A stretch of DNA of 21,650 nt from Clostridia bacterium (GTDB taxonomy: Bacteria; Bacillota; Sulfobacillia; SLMV01), in NCBI GenBank assembly GCA_007136565.1, contig SLGS01000118.1:1-21650 (forward strand), given 5' to 3'. Made by a program: the position numbers and the translations under genes. The notes under the pieces were generated by a model. It was not told where the DNA came from and made no database searches. It worked only from the letters and a program-made list of their open reading frames with translations. The stretch's first letter is position 1, and each line of letters starts with the position of its first letter. Positions 14,417 through 21,650 of the stretch are shown one piece after another.

Positions 14417-16816
14417 TTGAGGGATAACCTTTCAAGGGAAACTCCCCCACATCGGTCTTCGCGAAGATGGTACTCGGCGTTCGTCGTGATCGTGACCCTT
14501 GGAGAGGTAATCGAAAAGATGCAGAGGAATCCAATCGTGGACTTCTTGAGGAGGCAGTTCACCGCGCTGGCCGGATCGATCCGCCGCACCCGACATTGCC
14601 TCAGCAACCGATCGAGGGTCGAGTTCGGCATCGTCTTGGGCGCTGGTGTGTCGGCCCTAGCCGTAGTCTCTGCGTACGCTTCTTCGTTGACGACGACTCG
14701 GCCTCCTGTACATATTATTGCGTATGCCGTGACATTGTTGCTTTTGGCCACGGTTATCATCGCGATCCTGGCTTTCATCGGCTCGTCCTTCTTGCGAAGG
14801 GCCTCCAGGTTCGTCATGCCCGGTCTTGTCTCCGTTTTCTCGGGACTGTTGCTCGTTTTCGGCTTAACCCGAACCGGCCTACTGCTCGGTGGCCTACTCG
14901 CTCTTCCCACCATACTAATCGGTGGCGTGGCCGGGTGCGCCCTGGGCTTTGCTTTTGAGCTCGGGAGATCCAGGCACAAGAAGTACTGGGATATACTGGT
15001 AATCGTGTCGGCAATTCTCGCCGCCGTCATTCCAATTGCTACCATCTCATGGGTCGTCGCCCCGGGTTCCGATTCTCATGTGATCACCATCGACCCCTCC
15101 CCCGCTGTTCATACCAGAACCATCCCTGGGCTCGAGGATCCATCAACTCCCGGATCATACGAGACCCAATTGCTCTTCTACGCATCCCACGATGATCCCC
15201 ACCGTCCCCAATACGGCCCGATATCGGATATTCAAACCGACCCCGTAGATTTGACCCCCTACCTACCACAGATGTCTCCCGAAGAATTCGACCAGCGACG
15301 CGAGTTCTGGGGAGTCAACGTGCAGCAGGCACCGATCAACGGCCGCCTTTGGGTCCCCATTGGAGATGGTCCCTTCCCGCTTGTGCTCATCGCGCACGGG
15401 AATCATCCTATGCACCGGGATCCCGAGGAAGGTTTCGACTACCTGGGGGAATTACTCGCCAGCCGAGGCTCCATCGTCGCATCCATCGATCATACCTTCC
15501 TCAATTCTTCTTGGAGACGAGATGATTTCGGGGGCGATGAAATCGGAGCCCGCGCAATACTGTTTCTCGAACACATTGGCAACTTGACGAGGTGGAACTC
15601 CGATCCAACCTCTCCGCTTTTCGGACTGGCTGACACGAATAGGATAGCCCTGATAGGACACTCTCGGGGTGGTGAGGCAGCGGCCGTGGCGGGAATGCTA
15701 AACGGTCTTTCGGCTTTCCCCTGCAATGCAAACGCAAAAATGGAATACGACTTCCCGATAAAGTCCATCGTCGCCATCGCTCCGAGCGACTCTTTCTACG
15801 AGCCAGCCGGGCGGTCTGTGGAGCTTGAGAACATCAATTACTTGGCCATCCACGGTGGGCATGATGGTGACGTAGCCACATTCATGGGCCTCAGGCAGTT
15901 TGAGCGAGTGACGTTCGAACCAAATACGAGCGAATTCTACTTCAAGTCAGCCGTCTACGCGTATCGGGCCAACCACGGACATTTTAACACTGCAATGGGA
16001 ACTCGGGACGTCTCTCCTCCGATGGGTTGGTTCCTCAATACACAACCCATCATGGATCGAGAGGAGCAGATCCACCTGGCAAGTATCTATGTCTCCGCAT
16101 TTGTTGATACCACCCTCAGGGGCGAACCGGATTACCTACCCCTGTTCGCCCGGCCCGCGGTGGCTCAACAATGGTTGTCGGGCCAGGTAATTCTCACCCG
16201 ATATCGCGACTCCGCTCAGATTGTCTTGATGGATCACTCCAGTCAACCTGATCCCGGCCTCGCCGATCTTGAAGGTGCAAGAGTTAACGCCTCCGGCTTT
16301 GATGAATGGAAGGTATACGACATCCCGCTCCGAGCGGAAATCCTTGCCGGCTCCCAGGATAATCGAGCGACCCTGCTCGAGTGGAGTGAGTCTGGTGCCA
16401 GATGGGCGATAGATCTTCCGCGCGATATCGGCGAGGATCTCGGGATAACCGACGAATGGTCTTTGCACTTGGCCCTTGCCGACCTAACCGATAGCAGAGG
16501 GGACGCGGGACGCTTTCTCGACCTCAACATAGCGTTGATCGATGCAGATGGAGCTACCTCCCGCAACGCGCTGTCGGACTTCGGTTCCATCGCGCCTCCC
16601 CTACCGGTGAAAACTTTCAAGGCGGGTATACCCGAAGGCCTGCTGCTCTCGGAGTCCGAGATTATTCTTCAGTCCATCGAGTTCCCGCTGGCCATTTTCA
16701 CAGAAGCGAATTCCCGATTCGACGCCTCCCGAGTTTCCAGGATAGTGCTCGAGTTCGACCAAACCCAGAGGGGAACCGTACTCCTCGATGATGTTTCAAT
16801 GCGCCCTCCCTACTGA
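14417..16816 (+). CDS. Membrane-anchored alpha/beta hydrolase
   Basis: A 799-residue protein in three parts. Residues 1-215 form a membrane domain with five predicted helices (about 69-91, 98-125, 133-152, 153-182 and 190-215). Residues about 220-590 are an alpha/beta-hydrolase domain facing outward: an oxyanion region LVLIAHGNHP (323-331), nucleophile Ser416 in GHSRGG, Asp483 or Asp485 in HGGHDGDV, and His520 or His522 in ANHGHFN. Residues about 600-799 lack hydrolase motifs and look like a beta-sandwich ending LLDDVSMRPPY, reminiscent of carbohydrate-binding folds. The hydrolase resembles PAF-acetylhydrolase/dienelactone-hydrolase-like esterases; the substrate is unknown. TTG at 14417 has GGAGG only three bases upstream and directly follows an in-frame stop; ATG at 14519 with GGAGAGG eleven bases upstream is the alternative. 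Its divergent neighbour is the ABC importer. Confidence 0.8.
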   Translation: MRDNLSRETPPHRSSRRWYSAFVVIVTLGEVIEKMQRNPIVDFLRRQFTALAGSIRRTRHCLSNRSRVEFGIVLGAGVSALAVVSAYASSLTTTRPPVHIIAYAVTLLLLATVIIAILAFIGSSFLRRASRFVMPGLVSVFSGLLLVFGLTRTGLLLGGLLALPTILIGGVAGCALGFAFELGRSRHKKYWDILVIVSAILAAVIPIATISWVVAPGSDSHVITIDPSPAVHTRTIPGLEDPSTPGSYETQLLFYASHDDPHRPQYGPISDIQTDPVDLTPYLPQMSPEEFDQRREFWGVNVQQAPINGRLWVPIGDGPFPLVLIAHGNHPMHRDPEEGFDYLGELLASRGSIVASIDHTFLNSSWRRDDFGGDEIGARAILFLEHIGNLTRWNSDPTSPLFGLADTNRIALIGHSRGGEAAAVAGMLNGLSAFPCNANAKMEYDFPIKSIVAIAPSDSFYEPAGRSVELENINYLAIHGGHDGDVATFMGLRQFERVTFEPNTSEFYFKSAVYAYRANHGHFNTAMGTRDVSPPMGWFLNTQPIMDREEQIHLASIYVSAFVDTTLRGEPDYLPLFARPAVAQQWLSGQVILTRYRDSAQIVLMDHSSQPDPGLADLEGARVNASGFDEWKVYDIPLRAEILAGSQDNRATLLEWSESGARWAIDLPRDIGEDLGITDEWSLHLALADLTDSRGDAGRFLDLNIALIDADGATSRNALSDFGSIAPPLPVKTFKAGIPEGLLLSESEIILQSIEFPLAIFTEANSRFDASRVSRIVLEFDQTQRGTVLLDDVSMRPPY

Positions 16817-17044
16817 CTCTCGCGCGCGTTTCCTCAATAGTGTGGGCCGGGGATCGTGCAATACTTCATCGGTACCTCGGCTTGCATACCCCTCGCTCAT
16901 GGGTAACAATGTTCCCCGGATCCCGCTGAAAACCGCTCGCACTCACGTGACATGTTCGCAGGGTGGGCAGCAGTACATAGCCATGTCATAGACACCGGTT
17001 TGGAGTGAGATGCCATCCGAGAGAAAGAGTACTCACGCTCGATC
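16817..17044 (+). promoter_or_regulatory. Gap upstream of the MFS transporter with candidate promoter
   Basis: This 228-base gap holds no gene that I can support. The best promoter candidate is TTGCAT (16882-16887) and TAACAA (16904-16909) with a 16-base spacer. GGAG at 17002-17005 lies four bases before an ATG at 17010, which is out of frame with the transporter downstream. Confidence 0.35.
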
Positions 17045-18220
17045 TTGCCGATACTTATCACATTGATGGCCATGGGAGCTTTCGGCGTCACCGGCGGCGC
17101 TTTGATCGCACCGGCCCTTCCCACGCTGACCGACGCCTTCTCGGTATCCGAAGACAGAGTAGGCCTGGTGCTGTCGGTATATACGCTTTCGGCGGCACTC
17201 GCCCTCCCATTCCTCGGCTTACTCATAGATCGCCTCGGGAGAAAGACGGTGGGGATCGGTTGCCTCTTGATAGATGGCACCTTCGGAATCGCCTGCTCCT
17301 TTGCCCCTTCTTTTGGGGTATTGCTCATACTCCGCTTCTTCCAGGGCATCGGAATCGCAGGGCTGATACCGGTCGCCATGACGGTCATCAGTGACAAGTT
17401 CATGGAGCGCAAGCTTCGATTGCGTCTGATGGGCATTCTGAGCGGCACTATCGCAGCAAGTGCCGCATTGGTGCCCATTCTCGGTGGGGCCCTGGCGACA
17501 CAAAACTGGCGGTATCCCTTTTTCGTCTACGGATTCTCCGTATTCATCGCCATCGCTTATGCAGTCTTGATACCGGAGACGAAGAAGAAGACCGCGGATA
17601 TCCAAAGCGCGGGTCGAGAGGCGAAGGATTACATCGCTAGAATGAAGGACGCGCTCAGCATACCCAAGGTCCGCGAAACATTCGCACACTCATTCGTATT
17701 GTACTTTGTGCTTTACACCTTGGTGGCCTTTCTGCCTCTATTCCTGGTGCGAATCCATGGTATTAGCGCGTTTTACGCGGGGGCCGCTTTGGCCATACAG
17801 GCCGCGCTGGCTGTCGTCGTCGCCAGCAAGGCGAACTGGGTGGATGACCACTGGAGTTGGAAGCCAAAGCTGACCATCGGATTCGGGTTTGTATTCGCGT
17901 CGCTGATCAGCCTGCCTCTTTGGTCGAGCACGACTGGTGTAATCGGCAGCCTCCTTGCCTTCGGCATTGGGATGGGATTCGTCCAGCCAGCCGTCTACCA
18001 CGAGGCTACCGCCGCCCCACCACAAGAGTTGGCTGGATCAGTCGTTGCGCTGTTCAACACGATGAAATACATCGGCATGAGTTCCTCTCCTTTCATACTT
18101 GGCTTCGTATCCCGGTTCTATGGAACTGAAGCCGTCTTCCTCGCCGCCGCAGGCTTTTGCGGCGCGTGGATCCTTATCTTCAACTTACGACGCCAGGATA
18201 CATCTGAGCCCCTGAACTGA
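17045..18220 (+). CDS. Major facilitator superfamily transporter (DHA1-type)
   Basis: A 391-residue, 12-helix transporter of the major facilitator superfamily, probably a drug or metabolite exporter of the DHA1 type. The hallmark motif between helices 2 and 3 is GLLIDRLGRKTVG (about residues 58-70). GSVVALFNTMKYIGMSSSPFILG near the end resembles the helix 10-11 region of AraJ/Bmr-like carriers. The start is uncertain. TTG at 17045 has no ribosome binding site, and the preceding in-frame codons would read DAIREKEYSRSILPILITL with no usual start codon back to a TGA at 17006. The only good site serves an ATG at 17010 in another frame. The stop is followed by a convergent gap before cysK. Substrate cannot be predicted. 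Confidence 0.85.
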   Translation: MPILITLMAMGAFGVTGGALIAPALPTLTDAFSVSEDRVGLVLSVYTLSAALALPFLGLLIDRLGRKTVGIGCLLIDGTFGIACSFAPSFGVLLILRFFQGIGIAGLIPVAMTVISDKFMERKLRLRLMGILSGTIAASAALVPILGGALATQNWRYPFFVYGFSVFIAIAYAVLIPETKKKTADIQSAGREAKDYIARMKDALSIPKVRETFAHSFVLYFVLYTLVAFLPLFLVRIHGISAFYAGAALAIQAALAVVVASKANWVDDHWSWKPKLTIGFGFVFASLISLPLWSSTTGVIGSLLAFGIGMGFVQPAVYHEATAAPPQELAGSVVALFNTMKYIGMSSSPFILGFVSRFYGTEAVFLAAAGFCGAWILIFNLRRQDTSEPLN

Positions 18221-18547
18221 CATTAGCTCACATGGCCGCGCCCGGGCACTACTGAGCGCGATCGATCGACCAGATCACATGCATGGCCAGGACACTGACC
18301 TGGCAAAACCCGCGAACGCGACAATTCGTCCAACAAACACCAATCTGCCCGGACGCGAAGATACGGGTTCATCGGAAGAATTGATATCCTCTCATAAATG
18401 AATGATCCGTTCATTCATTTATGAGAGGACCGCTACAGCCCCCTCGAAAATGGTGGTGCACGGCCTTTACCATCTTCAAACGACCGAAGCGGTCGGAGTC
18501 GAATAGCTCCGTAAATTGGGAAAGGTAATTGTATAGCGCGGGGCGAC
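18221..18547. other. Convergent gap of 327 bases with several hairpins
   Basis: This gap lies between the MFS gene and the end of cysK and has no credible coding frame. It contains GCCAGG/CCTGGC (18286-18304), a perfect 18-bp inverted repeat (listed separately) and CGACCG/CGGTCG (18481-18495). The last could help terminate cysK on the minus strand. I see no promoter. Confidence 0.5.
18388..18428. repeat. Perfect 18-bp inverted repeat, terminator or operator-like
   Basis: CCTCTCATAAATGAATGA (18388-18405) and its exact complement (18411-18428) flank a five-base spacer, TCCGT. The centre reads TGAATGA-TCCGT-TCATTCA, like sites bound by some TetR-family regulators. However, it lies between two convergent genes, 168 bases from one and 120 from the other, where a bidirectional terminator would be expected. 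AT-rich pairing and no adjacent T-run make the terminator reading imperfect. Confidence 0.65.
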
Positions 18548-19486
18548 TTAGCGGTCGGCCAAGATGCTCATGTAGCGCTCCCCCGTGTCCGGGAGAATAC
18601 AAAGAAGTTTCAGTGGTTCCTTTTCGTAATCCCGGGGCGCCAATGCTAATTGCGATTCAGCAATCCTCAGCGCCGCCGCTACTGATGCGCCGGCGGAAAT
18701 ACCAGCCAGGATGCCCAGTTCACGGCCAAGTCTCTGGCTCATCGCATAAGATTCATCACTCTCCACCGAGACGATGTCGTCCAACAGATCCAGATCCATA
18801 ATTTCCGATACGAACCCTGGTCCCAGCCCCGGAATGTCATGAGATCCGGCCTCTCCCCCGGAGAGAACGGGTGAGTCCACGGGCTCCACTGCCACAATTT
18901 TGATCCCGTGACAGTCTCGTTTCAATATCCTACCGGCTCCCGTTATGGTACCTCCGGTACCGACCCCGGCGACGAAATAATCTAATGTATCACCGAAGTC
19001 TGCCACAATCTCGGGACCTGTGGTCGAGGCATGGAAATCCGGATTGGCGGGATTGGTGAACTGGGAAAGCATCAGAGAGTTTTCCCGCTCGGCGAGGCGC
19101 TCTGCTTCCCAAATGGCCCCGTTCATTCCCTCATCCCCCGCCGTAAGTATGACCTCTGCCCCGAAGTACTCCATGATCGCCTTGCGCTCCGCCGTCATGG
19201 TCTCGGGCATGGTTACAATCATTTTGTAGCCCCGCGTCGCCGCAACCATCGCCAGGGAGATGCCGGTGTTCCCGCTGCTCGGCTCCACAATGGTAACACC
19301 CGGACCCAGCTGACCAGAGTTCTCCGCTGCACGGATCATACCCAGGGCAGCTCTATCTTTCACGCTACCTCCAGGGTTGGACATCTCCATTTTGCCAAAC
19401 AATTCAACTCGGGGATCCCCGATCAACTTGGACAGACTGATCGTCGGGGTATTACCTATCAAATGCGTCACATCTTCGTATATCAT
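18548..19486 (-). CDS. cysK: Cysteine synthase A (O-acetylserine sulfhydrylase)
   Basis: A 312-residue fold-type II PLP enzyme that makes cysteine from O-acetylserine and sulfide. Expected elements are present in order: GNTPTISLSKL at the N-terminus; the PLP lysine in NPGGSVKDRAA (Lys43); the substrate loop EPSSGNTGISLA (68-79); TGPEIVADF; the phosphate loop GVGTGGTITGAGRIL; and GISAGASVAAAL near the C-terminus. Length is standard. It starts 14 bases after cysE, with AAAGGTG eight bases before the ATG, and is certainly in one operon with cysE. The two proteins often form the cysteine synthase complex. No regulatory RNA is obvious upstream, and the terminator is not identified beyond hairpins in the convergent gap. 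Confidence 0.95.
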   Translation of the reverse strand: MIYEDVTHLIGNTPTISLSKLIGDPRVELFGKMEMSNPGGSVKDRAALGMIRAAENSGQLGPGVTIVEPSSGNTGISLAMVAATRGYKMIVTMPETMTAERKAIMEYFGAEVILTAGDEGMNGAIWEAERLAERENSLMLSQFTNPANPDFHASTTGPEIVADFGDTLDYFVAGVGTGGTITGAGRILKRDCHGIKIVAVEPVDSPVLSGGEAGSHDIPGLGPGFVSEIMDLDLLDDIVSVESDESYAMSQRLGRELGILAGISAGASVAAALRIAESQLALAPRDYEKEPLKLLCILPDTGERYMSILADR

Positions 19487-19500
19487 ACCGACGACACCTT

Positions 19501-20076
19501 TCAGTCATCCTCCAGGGGTACGCATTGGCCACCCACGGCCTTCTTGCCGCCAGATCGACCCGTTCGGCCTAAGACCTTTGCGGGAGTTCCAACCGCGGTC
19601 GCTCCGGCCGGAACGTTCTCCAAGACCACGGAACCGGCTCCCACCTTCGCATCATCCTCTATGCTAATGGGACCCAGAATAGTCGCTCCAGCCCCCAAGA
19701 GCACCCGGTTTCCTATCGTTGGGTGTCGCTTGCCGAGGCGATCAAAGCCCCTACCCCCCAGGGTTACACCATGATATATGGTTACATCGTCCCCGATCTC
19801 CGCTGTCGCACCTATGACGACGCCCATACCGTGATCGATGAACATGCCTTTGCCAATCTTAGCAGCGGGATGTATCTCGATCCCGGAGATGAATCTGCCC
19901 ATCCACGCGAAAAGTTGCGGCAACCAGAACCAACCTCTACGCTGCAAACTGTGCGCAACACGGTGGAATATCATGGCCTGGAACCCGGGATAGAATAGCA
20001 CTACCTGCAGGCGGTTCTTGGCAGCAGGATCGCGCACCATGGCTGCATTTAGATCATCCTTAAGATACCTGATCAA
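19501..20076 (-). CDS. cysE: Serine O-acetyltransferase
   Basis: A 191-residue left-handed beta-helix acetyltransferase, first step of cysteine synthesis (serine plus acetyl-CoA to O-acetylserine). After an N-terminal helical part come the hexapeptide repeats: IHPAAKIGKGMFIDHG, VVIGATAEIGDDVTIYHGV, GKRHPTIGNRVLLGAGATIL and IEDDAKVGAGSVVLENVP. The conserved catalytic histidine is in FIDHG and the second in YHGVTLGG. It is of the short type found in Bacillus and Clostridia rather than the longer enteric type. TTG at 20076 is chosen because AAGGAGG lies six bases upstream; an upstream start at 20097 would place that sequence inside the gene. The C-terminus ends QCVPLEDD rather than the usual Ile, so docking into CysK may be altered. 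Confidence 0.93.
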   Translation of the reverse strand: MIRYLKDDLNAAMVRDPAAKNRLQVVLFYPGFQAMIFHRVAHSLQRRGWFWLPQLFAWMGRFISGIEIHPAAKIGKGMFIDHGMGVVIGATAEIGDDVTIYHGVTLGGRGFDRLGKRHPTIGNRVLLGAGATILGPISIEDDAKVGAGSVVLENVPAGATAVGTPAKVLGRTGRSGGKKAVGGQCVPLEDD

Positions 20077-20101
20077 TTGAATCCTCCTTCTGAGCACAAC
20101 G

Positions 20102-20129
20102 CACTAGGGGCGCGAAGGCGCCTTTAGTG
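20102..20129 (-). terminator. Hairpin upstream of cysE
   Basis: CACTA-GG-GGCGC-GAAG-GCGCC-TT-TAGTG: two nested stems of five pairs with a four-base loop and a two-base internal mismatch. It lies 25 bases before the cysE start and 76 bases after the upstream glycosidase stop. It could terminate the upstream gene or modulate cysE. No T-run. Confidence 0.45.
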
Positions 20130-20205
20130 TACTACCCATATCAGAGGATTCGAAACTGTATTGTACTGGAAGGTGGAAATACCAAGACCGTTTCTTCCAA
20201 CCAAT

Positions 20206-21650
20206 CTAGGGCCAATGCCGCATCGCGCGATCGATGATTGGCCAAAACTCAGGTATTTCAAAACCTCTTCGCCAAGCCGCCACTCCAGCGAGGTCATATC
20301 TTTGTACCAGCTGCAGGCGCGCTCCCAGCGAAACCTCATCCTCGATCCAGATTCGGTAGGTCCTGTCATCTTCTTCATACTCGAGATAATGCTGACCCGC
20401 TCGCTCGTCCCACACCAAGTCGTCTCCGCGTTCTTCCAGGATCTCCTTTTGGGTATTCATGCCTATCGCCTGGCTCTTTATCTTTTCTTGTCCTTCCTCA
20501 ACCCATTCCTCCCATACCCGGGTATAGAAAGGGATTCCAAGGATCAATCGATCGGCGGGCACTTCCTCCAGAATACGGCGCAATCCCGACTCGACCCAGG
20601 GTAGGCTGGCTACCGAGCCCGCCTTGGGCGATGTGGCCCAGTGCTCGTCATAGCCCATCACTATGATGTAATCCACGATTTCCGACAGGGCTTCGCGATC
20701 GTAGCACAGTGACCAGGTCAGGCTGGTGGAAATGAAGGTAACATCCATGGAGAGGGTTAGCCCGTGGGCATGAGCCTCCGGGCGAAGCTCCCGAACGAAC
20801 TGCGTCAGGAGATCCCTATCCTCGTAATACACGTTTTCAAAGTCGATATTGATTCCGTCCAACTCGTACATCACCGCGTACGTAATCAATTGTCGCACCA
20901 TCTCGGATCGGGTGCTTCGCTGAGCCAAGACCGCGGAAGTAAGATCTGGATCGAAGGAGTTAGTCGCCAACCCCCAGATCAAGAATCCCCGGTCCCTCGC
21001 CCACTCAACATAGTCCGCATCAGCGGTACTGTAAAACCGGCCATCGGTATCCGCCAGCGAAAACCACGTCGGAGAAATGACGTTCACACCCGGCATGGGC
21101 CCTATACTGTCGAAATCCGGTGACGTATTCCTGAAGTGTTCCCATACCAAGGTCACCCTTTGACCATCCAGCGGTGTTCCCGGGCGCCAAGCCCCCCAGT
21201 CCGTCATCAACGGCAGCCCATCATCGGAAGATTCGGGCGATCTCGTCGCCACGTGGATCCCATCGAGTTCGACCTGTGATGCGGGCAGATATCCCAACAC
21301 CCCCCGTACCATGACCCTGTACCAACCTGTGTCACTGTCGAGAATCTCGATGGCATCTCCCGGATCAAGGCTGAGGGATATGTCCGCCTTGGGGTGGTTT
21401 GCGTGCCTGAGGTAGATTCCACGGGACCTATTCAAGCGGCCTCGCGAAATGGCATTCAATGCTTCCCATAGGCTACCCCGCGGCTCGTGGGATTCCACGG
21501 TCCGCCCGGAAATCGATGTGTCCCCGGGCATTTCGATCACGACCCTACCGGTGTCGTCATACGTCTGGAAACGGATGCCCGTGGTCACGCTTACGAAATC
21601 GGCGGGGATGAAATAGTCCTCGTCCACCTGCTTGGCCGGGATAATCAGAT
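20206..21650 (-). CDS. GH18-family glycoside hydrolase with SH3 domain (5' end beyond window)
   Basis: The frame stays open to the right edge, so the start and any signal peptide lie outside; 481 residues are visible. First comes a segment, LIIPAKQVDEDYFIPADFVS through TYDDTGRVVIE, resembling the copper amine oxidase N-terminal domain common in secreted Bacillota proteins. A bacterial SH3 domain follows (GIYLRHANHP through GVLGYLPASQVEL). The rest is a GH18 barrel with the catalytic motif DGINIDFEN, in which the acid/base glutamate is kept but the usual middle Asp (DGxDxDxE) is Asn. YDEHWATSPKAGSVASLPWV and IPFYTRVWEEW are also typical of the YaaH/YvbX-like spore or cell-wall group. Such proteins act on peptidoglycan or chitin-like sugars outside the cell; the substrate here is not known. 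cysE follows, with a hairpin between them. Confidence 0.87.
   Translation of the reverse strand, partial: LIIPAKQVDEDYFIPADFVSVTTGIRFQTYDDTGRVVIEMPGDTSISGRTVESHEPRGSLWEALNAISRGRLNRSRGIYLRHANHPKADISLSLDPGDAIEILDSDTGWYRVMVRGVLGYLPASQVELDGIHVATRSPESSDDGLPLMTDWGAWRPGTPLDGQRVTLVWEHFRNTSPDFDSIGPMPGVNVISPTWFSLADTDGRFYSTADADYVEWARDRGFLIWGLATNSFDPDLTSAVLAQRSTRSEMVRQLITYAVMYELDGINIDFENVYYEDRDLLTQFVRELRPEAHAHGLTLSMDVTFISTSLTWSLCYDREALSEIVDYIIVMGYDEHWATSPKAGSVASLPWVESGLRRILEEVPADRLILGIPFYTRVWEEWVEEGQEKIKSQAIGMNTQKEILEERGDDLVWDERAGQHYLEYEEDDRTYRIWIEDEVSLGARLQLVQRYDLAGVAAWRRGFEIPEFWPIIDRAMRHWP

Noticed and set aside
18223..18602. Two overlapping 63-codon minus-strand frames in the convergent gap and cysK end
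   Set aside because: No ribosome binding site or protein-like composition, and one overlaps the end of cysK; I treat the gap as non-coding.

Overview
The window looks like a piece of chromosome from an anaerobic, amino-acid- or peptide-using bacterium, most likely Bacillota-like. This placement is inferred from gene content only. The supporting signs are strong GGAGG ribosome binding sites, frequent TTG and GTG starts (carD, the MOT1-type transporter, the lactate racemase, the S9 peptidase, the binding protein, cysE), a selenocysteine tRNA, a LarA-type nickel racemase, a peptidase and oligopeptide-transport repertoire, and a GH18 protein with an SH3 and a copper-amine-oxidase-N-like segment. 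There are no phage genes, insertion sequences, CRISPR arrays or rRNA. The region reads as ordinary chromosomal DNA made of short operons separated by strong hairpins.

Left part (1-2900, plus strand): a stand-alone pyruvate-kinase alpha/beta-domain protein; a CarD-type RNA polymerase-binding regulator behind an extended -10 promoter; a MOT1-family molybdate/sulfate permease; a selenocysteine tRNA (selC, anticodon TCA, 8-bp acceptor stem, 9-bp variable arm); and a 49-residue small protein, closed by a 13-bp hairpin. Molybdate uptake and selenocysteine decoding together would suit a selenocysteine-containing Mo/W formate dehydrogenase, but no such enzyme is in the window.

2900-7300: a minus-strand set of two membrane proteins (one DUF3100-like) and an M20D amidohydrolase, which I read as an importer plus hydrolase for an amidated or acylated amino acid. 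It is divergent from a LarA-family racemase across a 290-bp gap with several inverted repeats.

7300-13900: a cytosolic S9 prolyl-oligopeptidase (minus), a small acidic protein of unknown function (plus), and a minus-strand oligopeptide ABC importer: lipoprotein binding protein, then two permeases. No ATPase gene is present. A perfect 15-bp hairpin lies between the binding protein and the first permease. Together with the M20D enzyme, these genes point to peptide scavenging.

13900-18550: a gene-free stretch of about 560 bp, a membrane-anchored alpha/beta hydrolase with an unusual five-helix N-terminal domain, and an MFS exporter whose best Shine-Dalgarno and ATG are out of frame with the rest of the gene. 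The convergent gap after it carries a perfect 18-bp inverted repeat.

18550-21650 (minus strand): cysE-cysK, the two-step cysteine synthesis operon, preceded by a GH18 glycosidase-like protein whose 5' end lies beyond the window. No obviously new defence or mobile system is visible. The more interesting items are the selC neighbourhood, the DUF3100/M20D cluster, the 18-bp palindrome and the membrane-anchored hydrolase.
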